Shown piece by piece: positions 1-11,030 of a stretch of 64,000 bases of DNA. The translations under genes and the position numbers were made by a program. Numbering within the stretch: position 1 is the stretch's first letter; each line of letters starts with the position of its first letter. Source of the DNA: Neiella holothuriorum (GTDB lineage Bacteria; Pseudomonadota; Gammaproteobacteria; Enterobacterales; Neiellaceae); contig NZ_JAHZSS010000005.1 of assembly GCF_019457915.1 (NCBI RefSeq), forward strand, positions 124,001 to 188,000. Reading direction: 5' to 3'. The notes under the pieces were generated by a model, which had not been told where the DNA came from, did not search any database, and worked only from the letters and a program-made list of their open reading frames with translations.

Positions 1-447
1 TGTACTGCTCGTACGCCGACAGCATTAAAAGATGCTTCTGGAGAAGATTCATCGGACTACAAGTTGATGATGCAGGGTGGTAAATCATTCATTCGCTTGT
101 ACATCAAATTACGAAAATATGATGAAGCGGTTCATGTTGATTTGGAATTGCCCGATGTTTTGACTCCAGCTATTGAGCAATTAAGGGAGATAGAGCCAAA
201 CGATTGGGAAGCATTAATCACTAGGGCAAACTCCCAGTTAGGAGATGGAATCACTCTCATTCGGCTCGCTGCACAGTATCGGTATTACAGAACCAATGGC
301 GGTGTCGACTTTTCAATCATCATGATGATTATCGGCCGATACACCTACGCAGCAAATCACTACTTTCCGTTCACTCTAATGGAGCTACAACACGAATTTT
401 CTGAGTGGCAGTTGCAGTGGTCGCCAAGCAGGGGGAAAGATTCATGA
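1..447 (+). CDS. Hypothetical protein, 5' end outside window
   Basis: Frame 1 is open from the first base to a TGA at 445-447, about 148 codons, so the gene probably begins before the window. A TTG/ATG cluster at 64-72 is a possible internal start but has no clear ribosome binding site. The visible protein has no signal peptide or membrane segment, and I do not recognise its family. Its stop overlaps the ATG of the next frame by ATGA (444-447), which suggests translational coupling and one operon. It lies in the accessory region left of the IS3-family element. Confidence 0.5.
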   Translation, partial: CTARTPTALKDASGEDSSDYKLMMQGGKSFIRLYIKLRKYDEAVHVDLELPDVLTPAIEQLREIEPNDWEALITRANSQLGDGITLIRLAAQYRYYRTNGGVDFSIIMMIIGRYTYAANHYFPFTLMELQHEFSEWQLQWSPSRGKDS

Positions 448-683
448 CCATTACAAACAAACCGATTGGTGGCATCCCAATAGCAGATGACGCTGTTAGT
501 CATATATTTCAGCTGTTGAGGCCCGATGAGATCGAAGCATCTAAAACCATTGCTTCTCATATCCGCCTGGTCAATCAAAGCTCTTGCTACACTGCTCTGC
601 TTTTGGAGTATTCGCTGGGTGTTCGTCCAGCTCAGTTACCGCGCTGGAAGCTTAGTGAGGGGGATCGTGTAGCTAAGGTCTGA
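444..683 (+). pseudogene. Hypothetical protein truncated by the IS3-family element
   Basis: The ATG at 444 follows a GGGGGA ribosome binding site and overlaps the stop of the previous gene (ATGA). The frame codes 79 residues and ends at TGA 681-683. That TGA is the first triplet of the insertion sequence terminal inverted repeat (TGAATCGACC), so the native gene ran further and its 3' part was cut off. The sequence after the element (from 1910) gives about 21 in-frame codons and then a stop, with nothing recognisable. The family is unknown to me. Confidence 0.55.
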
Positions 684-743
684 ATCGACCAGCCTTCTCT
701 AGACACTCAATTGCATTACAATTGAATGTCCCGAGGAGGACAC

Positions 744-1034
744 ATGCCCGAACGTTTTACCGATGAATTTAAAACCCAAGCAGTAAAGCAAGTAACCGAA
801 CATGGCTATACCGTGGCTAGTGTTGCCGAGCGCTTAGGGATCTCCACGAATAGTATTTACGCCTGGCTTAAGCGTTATGGCAACAAAAGCCTGCAATACC
901 AACAAGTCAGTGAGCAGGAAGCGCGTATTCGCGAACTTGAGAAAGAGTTAAAACGAGTAACTCAGGAGCGCGACATCCTAAAGGAAGCCACCGTATTTTT
1001 CGCTGGCGAGTCAAAGAAAAATACGCGTTCATAA
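744..1034 (+). CDS. IS3-family transposase OrfA (helix-turn-helix subunit)
   Basis: This is the DNA-binding first frame of an IS3-type element, about 96 residues from ATG 744, which has AGGAGG four bases upstream. An ATG at 726 is in frame but poorly placed. Residues 1-45 form the transposase helix-turn-helix (MPERFTDEFKTQAVK, then SVAERLGISTNSIYAWLKRYG). Residues about 55-85 form the leucine-zipper-like coiled coil (EARIRELEKELKRVTQERDILKEA) that joins OrfA and OrfAB. The frame closes at TAA 1032-1034, and the active transposase is expected from -1 frameshifting into orfB. Confidence 0.92.
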   Translation: MPERFTDEFKTQAVKQVTEHGYTVASVAERLGISTNSIYAWLKRYGNKSLQYQQVSEQEARIRELEKELKRVTQERDILKEATVFFAGESKKNTRS

Positions 1035-1066
1035 AGTCGAGACTCAACCTGTACCCCGTTCGCTTA

Positions 1067-1879
1067 ATGTGCCACGCCTTGAATATCCAGCGCAGTGGCT
1101 TCTATGCGTGGGTAAACCAACCTAAGTCATGCCGAGCGATTGAAGATGATCGCCTGCTCGGTCTTATCAAACATTCATGGCTAGAAAGTGGCTGCGTGTA
1201 CGGCTACCGCAAAGTAACCAGTGATCTCAGAGACTTGGGTGAAACATGTAGTAAGCATCGAGTTGCGCGGCTAATGCAGCAAGAAGGACTCAAGGCCCAA
1301 GTCGGTTACAACAAGCGACGTGGGATGTATGGTGGCAAGCCAGCTCTAGTGGCAGACAATCTCTTGGATAGAGCGTTTTCACCTGCAACGCCAAACCAAT
1401 CATGGGTAACCGATATTACTTATATTCGGACACATGAGGGTTGGCTGTATCTAGCGGTTGTTTTAGATCTCTACTCAAGAGCTGTTGTTGGTTGGTCAAT
1501 GAGCTCGCGAATGGAGAGCGAGCTGGTGACTCAAGCTCTTTTGGCAGCTGTTTGGCGTCGTAAACCAAAGAGTGAAGTCCTGATCCATTCTGATCAAGGA
1601 AGCCAGTTTACGGGCTATGAGTGGCAAGACTTCTTGGCTGAGCACAACCTAAAGCCAAGCATGAGTCGACGCGGAAACTGCCACGACAATGCGGTGGCCG
1701 AAAGCTTCTTCCAGTTGCTAAAGCGTGAGCGAGTGAAGAAAAAGATCTATCGGACAAGAGAAAAAGCGCGTGCCGATATTTTCGATTACATCGAGATGTT
1801 TTATAACTCTAAGCGCAAGCACAGCCACGCTGGAGACATGCCTCCACTGGCTTATGAGAAACTTGGAAATTACAACTAA
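1067..1879 (+). CDS. IS3-family transposase OrfB (DDE catalytic domain)
   Basis: This is the catalytic half of the transposase, in the -1 frame relative to orfA. The frame is open well upstream of ATG 1067 and reads VKEKYAFIKSRLNLYPVRLMC from 1010, so the functional product is an OrfAB fusion. The slip probably occurs in the A-rich stretch 1013-1021. An HTH_21-type segment (RSGFYAW) precedes the rve domain. The DDE residues are visible as the D of WVTDITYI, the D of IHSDQGSQFT and the E of NAVAESFF, with a following K/R. Nothing is missing, so the enzyme is probably active. Confidence 0.92.
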   Translation: MCHALNIQRSGFYAWVNQPKSCRAIEDDRLLGLIKHSWLESGCVYGYRKVTSDLRDLGETCSKHRVARLMQQEGLKAQVGYNKRRGMYGGKPALVADNLLDRAFSPATPNQSWVTDITYIRTHEGWLYLAVVLDLYSRAVVGWSMSSRMESELVTQALLAAVWRRKPKSEVLIHSDQGSQFTGYEWQDFLAEHNLKPSMSRRGNCHDNAVAESFFQLLKRERVKKKIYRTREKARADIFDYIEMFYNSKRKHSHAGDMPPLAYEKLGNYN

Positions 1880-1909
1880 CGAGTGGTCTACGAAAGGCTG
1901 GTCGATTCA

Positions 1910-2566
1910 AGAGTTACGAGTACCGCAGAAACCAACATTAATTTTTTCATTCTTTTACCCTTCGAAATAGCAAACCGCAGATAAGAAAAGTCCCTTACCG
2001 CCTAAATTTTTTAGTAAGACCACTGAAACTTTCATCTAAATAAGGTGGAAATATCGAATCTGGAACCTGTGGATGGCGGAGGATGTTAGTTCAAAAAAAA
2101 GTCAACCAAAAGCAATACTTCTAACAAAAATGCAACGGACAAACATTAAATAAAATCTTTAACAAAGAATGCATTACAGCCCTACCAAGCAAACCACAAA
2201 TGATTACAAATCAAACAGCATGACAACCAATTCACCACTAAAAATAGCCTTGATGACCGAGCAATTGCTCTACTTCAACCAGTGCGCCTAACCGCCCTAA
2301 AGATTACCTAGATGGTCACAAGACAGCTCGAATCGACTGCAATGACGTCGTTGTGGATGGCCAATTGTGGCAGAAGATAATGGCTTGGAGCCGCATACTG
2401 GCATCACTAGAGAGGAAGTGGACAAGCTGACACGTAGATGGACATAAATGAATAAGGGGGATGGCTCTAAAATACACATTACTTATCCCTGAACATTATA
2501 ACGGTGTTTCTGCGCATTCGGCAGCGCATGATTTAGTCCTTATCCGCCGGAATAAAACACTCTTTT
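1910..2566. other. Gene-poor AT-rich stretch with one decayed frame
   Basis: No intact gene is seen in these 657 bases after the IS. The bases directly after the element give no recognisable continuation of the truncated gene at 444. Runs of A and T are frequent. The only coding-like signal is the broken frame at 2253-2447, listed separately. Confidence 0.5.
2253..2447 (+). pseudogene. Decayed small gene with two frameshifts
   Basis: Three pieces on the plus strand look like one protein of about 65 residues. They are ATG 2253 MTEQLLYFNQCA in one frame, then NRPKDYLDGHKTARIDCNDV and VVDGQLWQK in the +1 frame, then NGLEPHTGITREEVDKLTRR in the first frame again, ending at TAA 2445-2447. Frame changes are needed near 2288 and 2370. 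The residue pattern is protein-like across the joins, but the family is not recognised. This is inference from composition; a chance alignment of short open frames cannot be ruled out. Confidence 0.3.
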
Positions 2567-3229
2567 CTAGTATGTTGTTTTAGTTTCTAAAACTGCGTTC
2601 CCAACAATGATCATCATAGCTTTAAGCCAACTCATGTTCGCTCGGAACTTGTCTAGTTCTTCACCTTCCAAGTCATACTGGTAATCGCTACCTAATAAAC
2701 GCACCATGTATTGCTGTTGTGACATGAGGAGTGGAATAAGCTGTTGCAATTTTTGCTTGCTGAGATTAGCTCCACATGTTTCGTGGATGTAGCCACCGTA
2801 ACCCACATCTCGCGTACAATCGACCTTATCAACGAAACGCTCACCGCCCGTCGTACCAATTGCAACGCTACGAATGAACAACCAATCAGAAGCGACGTAT
2901 TCGAGACGGTACTGGAATTTAACGGCTTTAATGTTGGGCGAACGTGAATCCCATTTCATGACAAATGCAGGCCCTTCTCCGATGGCTTTCTTGTGGAAGC
3001 TGTAAGCTCGGCATTGGTAGGTAAACTGATCGCACTCGACCGAGCTGTGGTCCAATATGCCTTTCAGGTCGATTTGATCAACCTTCAACGCGGTTGCTAC
3101 CAACTGTGAAATCTGTTGCTCGTATGGTTGGTTTTCCTCTTGAATCGTGGTTGCGCAGCTCGACAATATTAAAGGCATTGCAATCGCACCAAGCCAACGT
3201 TTTATGAGTCCGTTATTCAATCTTTTCAT
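2567..3229 (-). CDS. Predicted lipoprotein of unknown function
   Basis: The 220-residue product begins MKRLNNGLIKRWLGAIAMPLILSSCATT, a type II signal peptide with lipobox LSSC; Cys25 is the expected lipidation site. The residue after Cys is Ala rather than Asp, which favours outer-membrane sorting. The mature part is soluble, with several cysteines (CDQFTYQC, CTRDVG, HETCGANL) that could form disulfides in the periplasm. AGGAAAGGAAA lies before the ATG. No domain is recognised. It is one of three lipoprotein genes in the accessory region. Confidence 0.75.
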   Translation of the reverse strand: MKRLNNGLIKRWLGAIAMPLILSSCATTIQEENQPYEQQISQLVATALKVDQIDLKGILDHSSVECDQFTYQCRAYSFHKKAIGEGPAFVMKWDSRSPNIKAVKFQYRLEYVASDWLFIRSVAIGTTGGERFVDKVDCTRDVGYGGYIHETCGANLSKQKLQQLIPLLMSQQQYMVRLLGSDYQYDLEGEELDKFRANMSWLKAMMIIVGNAVLETKTTY

Positions 3230-3292
3230 ATGGTTTCCTTTCCTATTTGTTTATCTTTATATTCTAATGTATTGAATCAGCTTAAACCTTTA

Positions 3293-5607
<2,315 letters not shown>

Positions 5608-6131
5608 TTTACTTCTTTCCTTTGTTTGGCCTGTCTGCAGACGAATTCGATTTCATCTGGGCCACCTTAAAGCCCTAAGTTTTCTACTTTGGCCTAATTG
5701 TGTTGTAGTTATGGACTGATCTTACCTACTGTACAATTCTTATTATTTTGTTGTGCATTACAGTAGCTGTTGTTTCCGATGTGCATAAATGAAGTTGGCT
5801 GTTAGCACTGAAGTAATATGTTTAGTTGATTTTTAAGTTTGTCGGTTGGCTTGACAACTCTGTTGCGCCTTTCTTGGATTCATTCAATTTGAATAGTTTG
5901 ATGTCGCTCCCATGCGCCCTGTCTTTCTTATATTTCTTGGGGCTGAAACTTACCCGATAAAGGACAGGAAGGCCATATGGCTCAGCGCAGCTTCCTTGGA
6001 TTCTCTAAAAACTAGGAGGCGGCGTACAAGTTTGAAAAACGTTTTGGGGCAATTCCGTGTTACCCCGGCTATCAAAATGCGCTACGAATGGTGTTAACCT
6101 GAGCTGCTATGGTTAGAGCGGTTCATCGCTC
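5608..6131. other. Intergenic region between island genes
   Basis: No convincing gene is seen in these 524 bases. The stretch contains the start region of the ADP-ribosylglycohydrolase gene (its ribosome binding site lies just right of 5607) and the second GGGGCAATTCCGTG repeat at 6046-6059. The short frames inside have no ribosome binding site or recognisable product. Confidence 0.5.
6046..6071. repeat. GGGGCAATTCCGTG repeat, copy 2
   Basis: This is the second copy of the 14-base sequence also at 3683-3696, with partial similarity continuing to about 6071. The two copies are in direct orientation about 2.36 kb apart and bracket the ADP-ribosylglycohydrolase gene. This copy lacks the hairpin seen in copy 1. 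Confidence 0.6.
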
Positions 6132-7322
6132 TCAAGCCTTTTCTATTAGCGCACTCCACCAACACATCATTTCCCTCCGCCGCTCAATGTATTCAGCACG
6201 GTTATATGCTCTACGGGTATCGTTTTTATCTAGGTGGGCCAATGCGGTTTCGACTAAATCAGGTTCGAAGCCTTTTTCATTGAGCGTTGTGCTAGCCAGC
6301 GCACGCATGCCGTGAGCTACGAGCTTTCCACCAAACCCCATACGTTTGAGGGCTACATTCGCAGTTTGGCTCGTAATGTGGGTCTTGGGATTGCGATGGC
6401 CAGGGAAAACGTACTCTCTATGTCCTGCTGCAACTTTTCGGCGTGCTAACACCTCCAACGCCTGTGGTGATAAAGGCACTGTATGATCACGGTTCATTTT
6501 CATTGTTTCTTTGGGGATGACCCAAAGCGATTTTTCAAAATCTACATCAGCCCAAAGCGTTGAAGCGGCCTCAACGGGTCTTGTCATTGTATGGAGCTGC
6601 CACAATATCAAATCGCGAGTTCCGGCTTGGATGTTTGCAGCGCTAAGAGCTTTGACTAGCAGCGGCAATTCGTCTGGCTTAAGTGTTGGATGGTTGTTTG
6701 ACTTGTGAGCCGGAAAAAGTAGTGTGACGTCAGACAAACAGTTAAATTCCAAGTCACCCGATGCCACAGCCAGACGCATGATCTCATTGATGTAGCGACA
6801 TACTCGCTTGAGTGTATCGATCTTGTTTTCGACTACTAAATGATCCAGTGCCTGAACCACATTACCCGGCTTTAATTCGGTGAGCGGAAGCTTGCCTAAC
6901 ATCGGTAGCGCGTGCTTTGTCAGCCGCAAATGCATTTTTTCAGCAGTTTTGGGCAAGACGTTCTTTTTCTTTAACTCGTACCAACGTTGAGCATGAGCTT
7001 TGAACGTGTTGGTAGACTTAGCTTGCTGCTCAGCTAAATGTTCACTTCGTTGGTCCTTCGGATCAATTCCGTGCGCCAATAGCGTTCGCGCTTCGTGGCG
7101 CAACTCCCTTGCTTTGGCCAAGCCAATTTCTGGGTAAGTGCCCAAAGACAGGTTCGTTCTTTTGTTAGTGAGAGGCTTGGTGTAATTGAACAACCAGCTT
7201 TTTACACCAGAGGGACGGACTCGCAGCTGCAAGCCGCCGCCATCGGCTAGGTTGTATTCCCTTTCCCGTGGTTTGGCTTTTTTGATTTGCGTGTCTGAGA
7301 GTGAGGTAGTTGGTTTTGCCAA
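6132..7322 (-). CDS. P4-type tyrosine integrase of element B
   Basis: This is a site-specific recombinase of the P4/CP4-57 class, about 396 residues from a TTG at 7322 preceded by GAGG; the frame is open to an ATG at 7406. Residues about 5-85 are the DUF4102 arm-binding domain (LSDTQIKKAKPREREYNLAD, GGGLQLRVRPSGVKSW). The core-binding domain follows, then the catalytic domain with Arg in HTMTRPVEAAS, Lys in PKETMKM, HGMRALAST (HxxR), the His of TALAHLDK and a Tyr in RAYNRAEY. All catalytic residues are present. Its 5' end lies 157 bases from the tRNA-Leu repeat at 7479, so it most likely inserted element B at that tRNA. Confidence 0.92.
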   Translation of the reverse strand: MAKPTTSLSDTQIKKAKPREREYNLADGGGLQLRVRPSGVKSWLFNYTKPLTNKRTNLSLGTYPEIGLAKARELRHEARTLLAHGIDPKDQRSEHLAEQQAKSTNTFKAHAQRWYELKKKNVLPKTAEKMHLRLTKHALPMLGKLPLTELKPGNVVQALDHLVVENKIDTLKRVCRYINEIMRLAVASGDLEFNCLSDVTLLFPAHKSNNHPTLKPDELPLLVKALSAANIQAGTRDLILWQLHTMTRPVEAASTLWADVDFEKSLWVIPKETMKMNRDHTVPLSPQALEVLARRKVAAGHREYVFPGHRNPKTHITSQTANVALKRMGFGGKLVAHGMRALASTTLNEKGFEPDLVETALAHLDKNDTRRAYNRAEYIERRREMMCWWSALIEKA

Positions 7323-7478
7323 GGGAACCTCGTAGTAACATTGGCTCGGTGTTACCACCAGTGTTACCAAAAACTTGAGATTCCGCAAGATCACATGGAA
7401 CAGCATGGGACAGAGAAACCATTTAACCCGCTGAAAAACAATGCGAATTGAGATTAAATGAGACTATATGGAACTATA

Positions 7479-7536
7479 AAATGGTGCCCGGGGCCGGACT
7501 TGAACCGGCACGTTGTTACCAACGAGGGATTTTAAA
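7479..7536. repeat. att repeat: copy of tRNA-Leu 3' end (junction of elements A and B)
   Basis: The 58 bases 7479-7536 are identical to 15179-15236, which is the 3' part of the tRNA-Leu gene plus three bases beyond its CCA end. The match stops at 7537 inside the anticodon loop region, so this is a tRNA fragment and not a gene. Such duplicated tRNA ends are the crossover products of tyrosine integrases. It marks the left end of element A and the right end of element B. Confidence 0.95.
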
Positions 7537-7741
7537 ACAGATATCAAAACAGTGTAATGACGCGGGTTACAGCCCATTTTTCCGAATATTCATAGCTAAT
7601 CAGGTGTGATTAACATACTGATTTATAGAGGTTGGACTCTGCCCTATTCGGAACAAATGAGGCAAATACCAAACGGCCGTGTTGTCCAGCACTGCGTTCA
7701 AGTCACACTGGGATCGTACTTAAACCACAGGAACCAATCCC

Positions 7742-7957
7742 ATGACCAAAGAACTGACGAAAATGCAAAGCCTGCTGGTTGAAGCAGTGATTACTGGTGA
7801 TACCAATCGAGCATCTAGCCTACTACCATACATGCGCCGGCGAGAAGTTTATTTGACGCCTAGGGCTTATGCCGAACACTGCAGCCACGATTTAGAGCCA
7901 GAAGCACTACTGCAACACATCGAAGCACTGGATGGCTTTATCCGCACGGTATTATGA
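7742..7957 (+). CDS. Small hypothetical protein of element A
   Basis: The 71-residue protein begins MTKELTKMQSLLVEAVITGD; ATG 7742 is preceded by a weak purine stretch (CAGGAA). It is predicted helical, with basic residues in the centre (PYMRRREVYL) and an acidic C-terminal half. It has no signal peptide and no known motif. It sits 205 bases from the left att repeat and is convergent with the TPR-like gene. Position and size suit a small island regulator or modulator, but nothing in the sequence proves that. Confidence 0.55.
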   Translation: MTKELTKMQSLLVEAVITGDTNRASSLLPYMRRREVYLTPRAYAEHCSHDLEPEALLQHIEALDGFIRTVL

Positions 7958-8078
7958 CCGAGCGCTTTACGAACTGAGGGCTTAGCATTGTTTTGATTCT
8001 AAGCTTGAAGTTCGTTTGTGTAACAAGTTAATGGTCAGAAACCAACGTCATAGATGAGTAGCACGTTAGACTGCACTG

Positions 8079-9557
8079 TTATCGCTCGTTGTAGTAATCA
8101 ACGATCTCATAGATATCATGTGTTTTTGCTAGATTTTTAGCTGAAGTAGATAATATCTTATACCTCTCGGGGTTAATTTCTTTCAATTGCTGCGCAAAAA
8201 AATGAGAGGCAATACCAAGGGCTCGATTGCTTCTGTTGTTTTTTAGAAGGAGCATGGATTTATCGTAAAGCTCCACCCCTTCGTCGATAAACCCGCTTTT
8301 AATCAACGCCATTCCTGATGTCGCTAAGAAAATCGAGCGCTGATGAATATCGGTCTTGTCCATTCTGTTCGACATAAGTTTTAGGCAATTATTTACGATA
8401 CTAAAGTCACCAAGCATTAACTTTGCAACAACTAAATTGTTTAACTCCCCAAATGTCATGTGAGTATGCGGGACTCTGTTCTCTGATGTGTCAATGACGA
8501 ATTGAGGATCGTTTAAAGCAGCCAAGCTAATATATCCGGCATCTTCAAGAGGAGCGGTTGAATAAGGTTGAAAAGCAAATAGATTCATTAATGCCTCACG
8601 GCACGCTGTAAAATTTTTGCTGGTATAAAGCTTGTTCACATTTGCTTCAAAAGGAGTGTCATGGGGGATATTGTTAATTTTTGTTTTGTGTTTTAGGTTC
8701 AGCCATACTGCTTGTGAAACGACATTTTCCGAAGGAGTCAGCAGCGCTTTTTCGAGCCTAGCTTTACCTCGACTCAAGGCTCCATTCTTGATTTCCTCAG
8801 TTCCTAGTGAAGCCAGCAGTTCTGTTAAGAAAAACGGATCGCCCCGCCACGAATCAATCAGCTTTATCGATTTTTTATAGTTCCATTTTCGCAAGTCATA
8901 AGTGGTGACTATTGATGAATAAGCACTTTGAATTAATGGGTTGATATCAATTAACCCAGTCTTTCTCAAGAAGTACTCGGCCTGCTCAGGCTCATTAAGA
9001 TGCAATAAAAATCGAGCGTAAGAGCGAGCAATATAGGAGTTGTTGCCACTTATAGATATGGCAATACGAGCACATTTGACTGCCTTAGCTTCTTCTCCAA
9101 GGATGGAATAATAAAAGCAAAGATCCATCCATGTCAGACTGTCTTTGGGGTATTTGACTATGATGTTTTTTAGTTTGGCAATAATGAGACTGACATGTTC
9201 TCGTTGAGTTGAGTAGCCATGGCTTCTATCTGACTTCCTCAACTTAGGTATTACTAAGTCTTTTACCGCGGGGGGTAAATCTTGCAAGTTGTCCAGCAGG
9301 TAGCTGAGCACTCTTTCATAGAGTTCGCCATATCGATGCTCATGCTGGATTAGTCTGACAAAAATATCGATGTGATTTTCAAGATTAGGCTTGGATTGCA
9401 ATTCGCTCACTGCGCGATCAAACCAAACGTCTCCTTTTGGTAGGGCATTTGATTTGGTTTCAGTGCATTTGGGGATATTAAACTTGTCAAAGTTTCTGGA
9501 CGTATGCCAACGGGGTATGAGTTGGCGGTTGTCCATCATAACTATTCGATTCGTCAT
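8079..9557 (-). CDS. TPR-like helical repeat protein, partner of the kinase gene
   Basis: The 492-residue soluble protein looks like helical repeats of the tetratricopeptide type. The clearest are around residues 125-205 (SLTWMDLCFYYSILGEEAKA, then SYIARSYARFLLHLNEPEQA), and more helical pairs occur around 385-470. There is no signal peptide or membrane span. The start ATG is one base after the TAG of the kinase gene, so the two are almost certainly co-translated. TPR proteins usually act as scaffolds or sensors, so a role in substrate or trigger recognition for the kinase is a reasonable inference. No enzyme motif is seen. Confidence 0.7.
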   Translation of the reverse strand: MTNRIVMMDNRQLIPRWHTSRNFDKFNIPKCTETKSNALPKGDVWFDRAVSELQSKPNLENHIDIFVRLIQHEHRYGELYERVLSYLLDNLQDLPPAVKDLVIPKLRKSDRSHGYSTQREHVSLIIAKLKNIIVKYPKDSLTWMDLCFYYSILGEEAKAVKCARIAISISGNNSYIARSYARFLLHLNEPEQAEYFLRKTGLIDINPLIQSAYSSIVTTYDLRKWNYKKSIKLIDSWRGDPFFLTELLASLGTEEIKNGALSRGKARLEKALLTPSENVVSQAVWLNLKHKTKINNIPHDTPFEANVNKLYTSKNFTACREALMNLFAFQPYSTAPLEDAGYISLAALNDPQFVIDTSENRVPHTHMTFGELNNLVVAKLMLGDFSIVNNCLKLMSNRMDKTDIHQRSIFLATSGMALIKSGFIDEGVELYDKSMLLLKNNRSNRALGIASHFFAQQLKEINPERYKILSTSAKNLAKTHDIYEIVDYYNER

Positions 9558-9558
9558 A

Positions 9559-10590
9559 CTATTTCATTCCGAGAACACAGGCATTTTGGTGGACCATATT
9601 CATCTTGCCCACATAGCGATCCATTGACAGCCTTGCCCCTTTCGATAGCTTTTTTATGTTACCTCTGGTATCGGGATCAGGCTCGCACAGTTCTTTAACG
9701 ATGCTTGTTAGCTCATCCGCGATCCGTTGGTCGAAGAGTTCATTGCACCTCTCGCTAAAACGGTTCAATATTGTCACAAAAGCGCTTTTGTAAAATGGCA
9801 GCCCCTCAGCGAAACTCAAGCTGTTAATCCTTGGGTGGATGAGCTTTACTTCTTCCAATATGCAGGCCGAAATCTGTACCCCCATAATGGTATGAAAAAC
9901 TAAACTTCCGAACATGAAAACATCCGATAGTTTTCGATCACTAAACTCTCTTATCATGCCAGGAAACCAAGCTTCAAGAGGCGCATAAGAGCGGTCGCCA
10001 GTATATTCAATGTTACTAAATGGCGAAGTTCCGCTGACATTAGTTACTCGACCCAAATCAGAGATCTTTGAACCTTTATCTTGGTAACACAGAATATTGG
10101 ATGGCTTTATATCTTGGTGAGCAATTCCAATGCCGTGAAGCTGCCTAATTCCTATTGCTACATGGTGAAGTGACTTAAACAGCTCTCGCCATGATATGGC
10201 TTCTCCTTGCAAATACTGACCTCTTAAATCATTATCAGCCATGCTAAAAATGATGTACCACACTCTGTTGAATGGGTCCGGGTGGTTCGGACTTTTTACT
10301 TCTCCGCTATCCAGTGGTGTAACAACTCTTGTTAACTTATTGCCTTTGCATTCCTTTAGAATGTTTTGCTCAAATACATACTCATTAATGGTTTTACCGA
10401 TAGCTTCAAGATTGCCCGACGACATGGCGCGGGTCAGATCCATAGCCTTGAGAAAACCTATTTCACCAGAGGGTGATTGGGCTGTGTACTGAACACAAAA
10501 ATTTCCTCCACTGCCGGCCCTCTTATCAATCATCGAGCCGATGACCCATCCTGTATCTGTTGTAATCCCTTCAAGTGCTGTAGACGGCAT
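9559..10590 (-). CDS. Ser/Thr protein kinase-like protein of element A
   Basis: The 343-residue protein has a eukaryotic-type kinase domain over about residues 12-300. Visible are a glycine loop (AGSGGNFC), the ATP-binding Lys in GFLKAMDL, an alpha-C Glu (INEYVFEQ), and a catalytic loop HQDIKPSNIL, with HQD in place of HRD but the catalytic Asp, Lys and Asn kept. SDLGR stands in for DFG, and SYAPLEAW for the APE segment. It should therefore bind ATP and may be active. No transmembrane or PASTA segments follow, so it is cytoplasmic. Upstream AAGGA supports the ATG. It is the first gene of a two-gene operon with the TPR-like gene. The substrate is unknown, and I do not recognise the pair as a named system. 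Confidence 0.82.
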   Translation of the reverse strand: MPSTALEGITTDTGWVIGSMIDKRAGSGGNFCVQYTAQSPSGEIGFLKAMDLTRAMSSGNLEAIGKTINEYVFEQNILKECKGNKLTRVVTPLDSGEVKSPNHPDPFNRVWYIIFSMADNDLRGQYLQGEAISWRELFKSLHHVAIGIRQLHGIGIAHQDIKPSNILCYQDKGSKISDLGRVTNVSGTSPFSNIEYTGDRSYAPLEAWFPGMIREFSDRKLSDVFMFGSLVFHTIMGVQISACILEEVKLIHPRINSLSFAEGLPFYKSAFVTILNRFSERCNELFDQRIADELTSIVKELCEPDPDTRGNIKKLSKGARLSMDRYVGKMNMVHQNACVLGMK

Positions 10591-10702
10591 AAGGTCCTTC
10601 TTAACAATTGGTATGCGGTTTTTTTTGTAATAGAGCTTATTAGTTATTGCATTCGAGCAAGTTCGACTGTCGCTCTCAATCGATGTTAAATCATTCTATT
10701 GA

Positions 10703-10825
10703 AGTGGGGGCGGAATTACTAATAATCAAGGTTTGACATTGAGTTATGAGAAGCTGGATTTGTTTAACAGTAGGGAAATACAAAATCTCGAGAGGCAAAG
10801 GTTGCAACCAATGGGGCCAGAGTAA
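10703..10825 (+). pseudogene. Possible 3' remnant of a lost gene
   Basis: After an in-frame TGA at 10700-10702 the plus strand reads GITNNQGLTLSYEKLDLF then NSREIQNLERQRLQPMGPE to TAA 10823-10825. Composition and the charged helical end look like the C terminus of a real protein, but there is no start codon or ribosome binding site. The family is unknown, and chance is possible. Confidence 0.25.
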
Positions 10826-11030
10826 GTCGATATTCATCAACATCACATCAACAGCTTCCGGAGTTCTATTCGACCGTCGCCATCGGTGATTAGCGCATTG
10901 CTCGAAAGGTGAAGCCGAGGGCTATTTGAGCATTAGTGATTATTAAGGCGAGTTTCAAATCAAACCTTTTTCACTAAAATATTTAATTCGCAATATCGGT
11001 CAAAACTACGCCGTTTGGACAGCGAAATGC

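Larger units (their letters stand above)
681..1909 (+). mobile_element. IS3-family insertion sequence, complete, 1229 bp
   Basis: The ends are imperfect inverted repeats of about 28 bp. The left end (681-708) and the reverse complement of the right end (1881-1909) share their first 16 bases, TGAATCGACCAGCCTT, and most of the rest. Inside are orfA and orfB in -1 relation, with the IS3-type helix-turn-helix and DDE integrase domains. The flanks (GGTC on the left, AGAG on the right) show no target duplication of 3 or 4 bases, which suggests a rearrangement after insertion. Both open frames look intact. Confidence 0.9.

Noticed and set aside
2297-2479. 60-codon minus-strand frame
   Set aside because: It is opposite the better, though broken, coding signal on the plus strand, and has no ribosome site or recognisable product.
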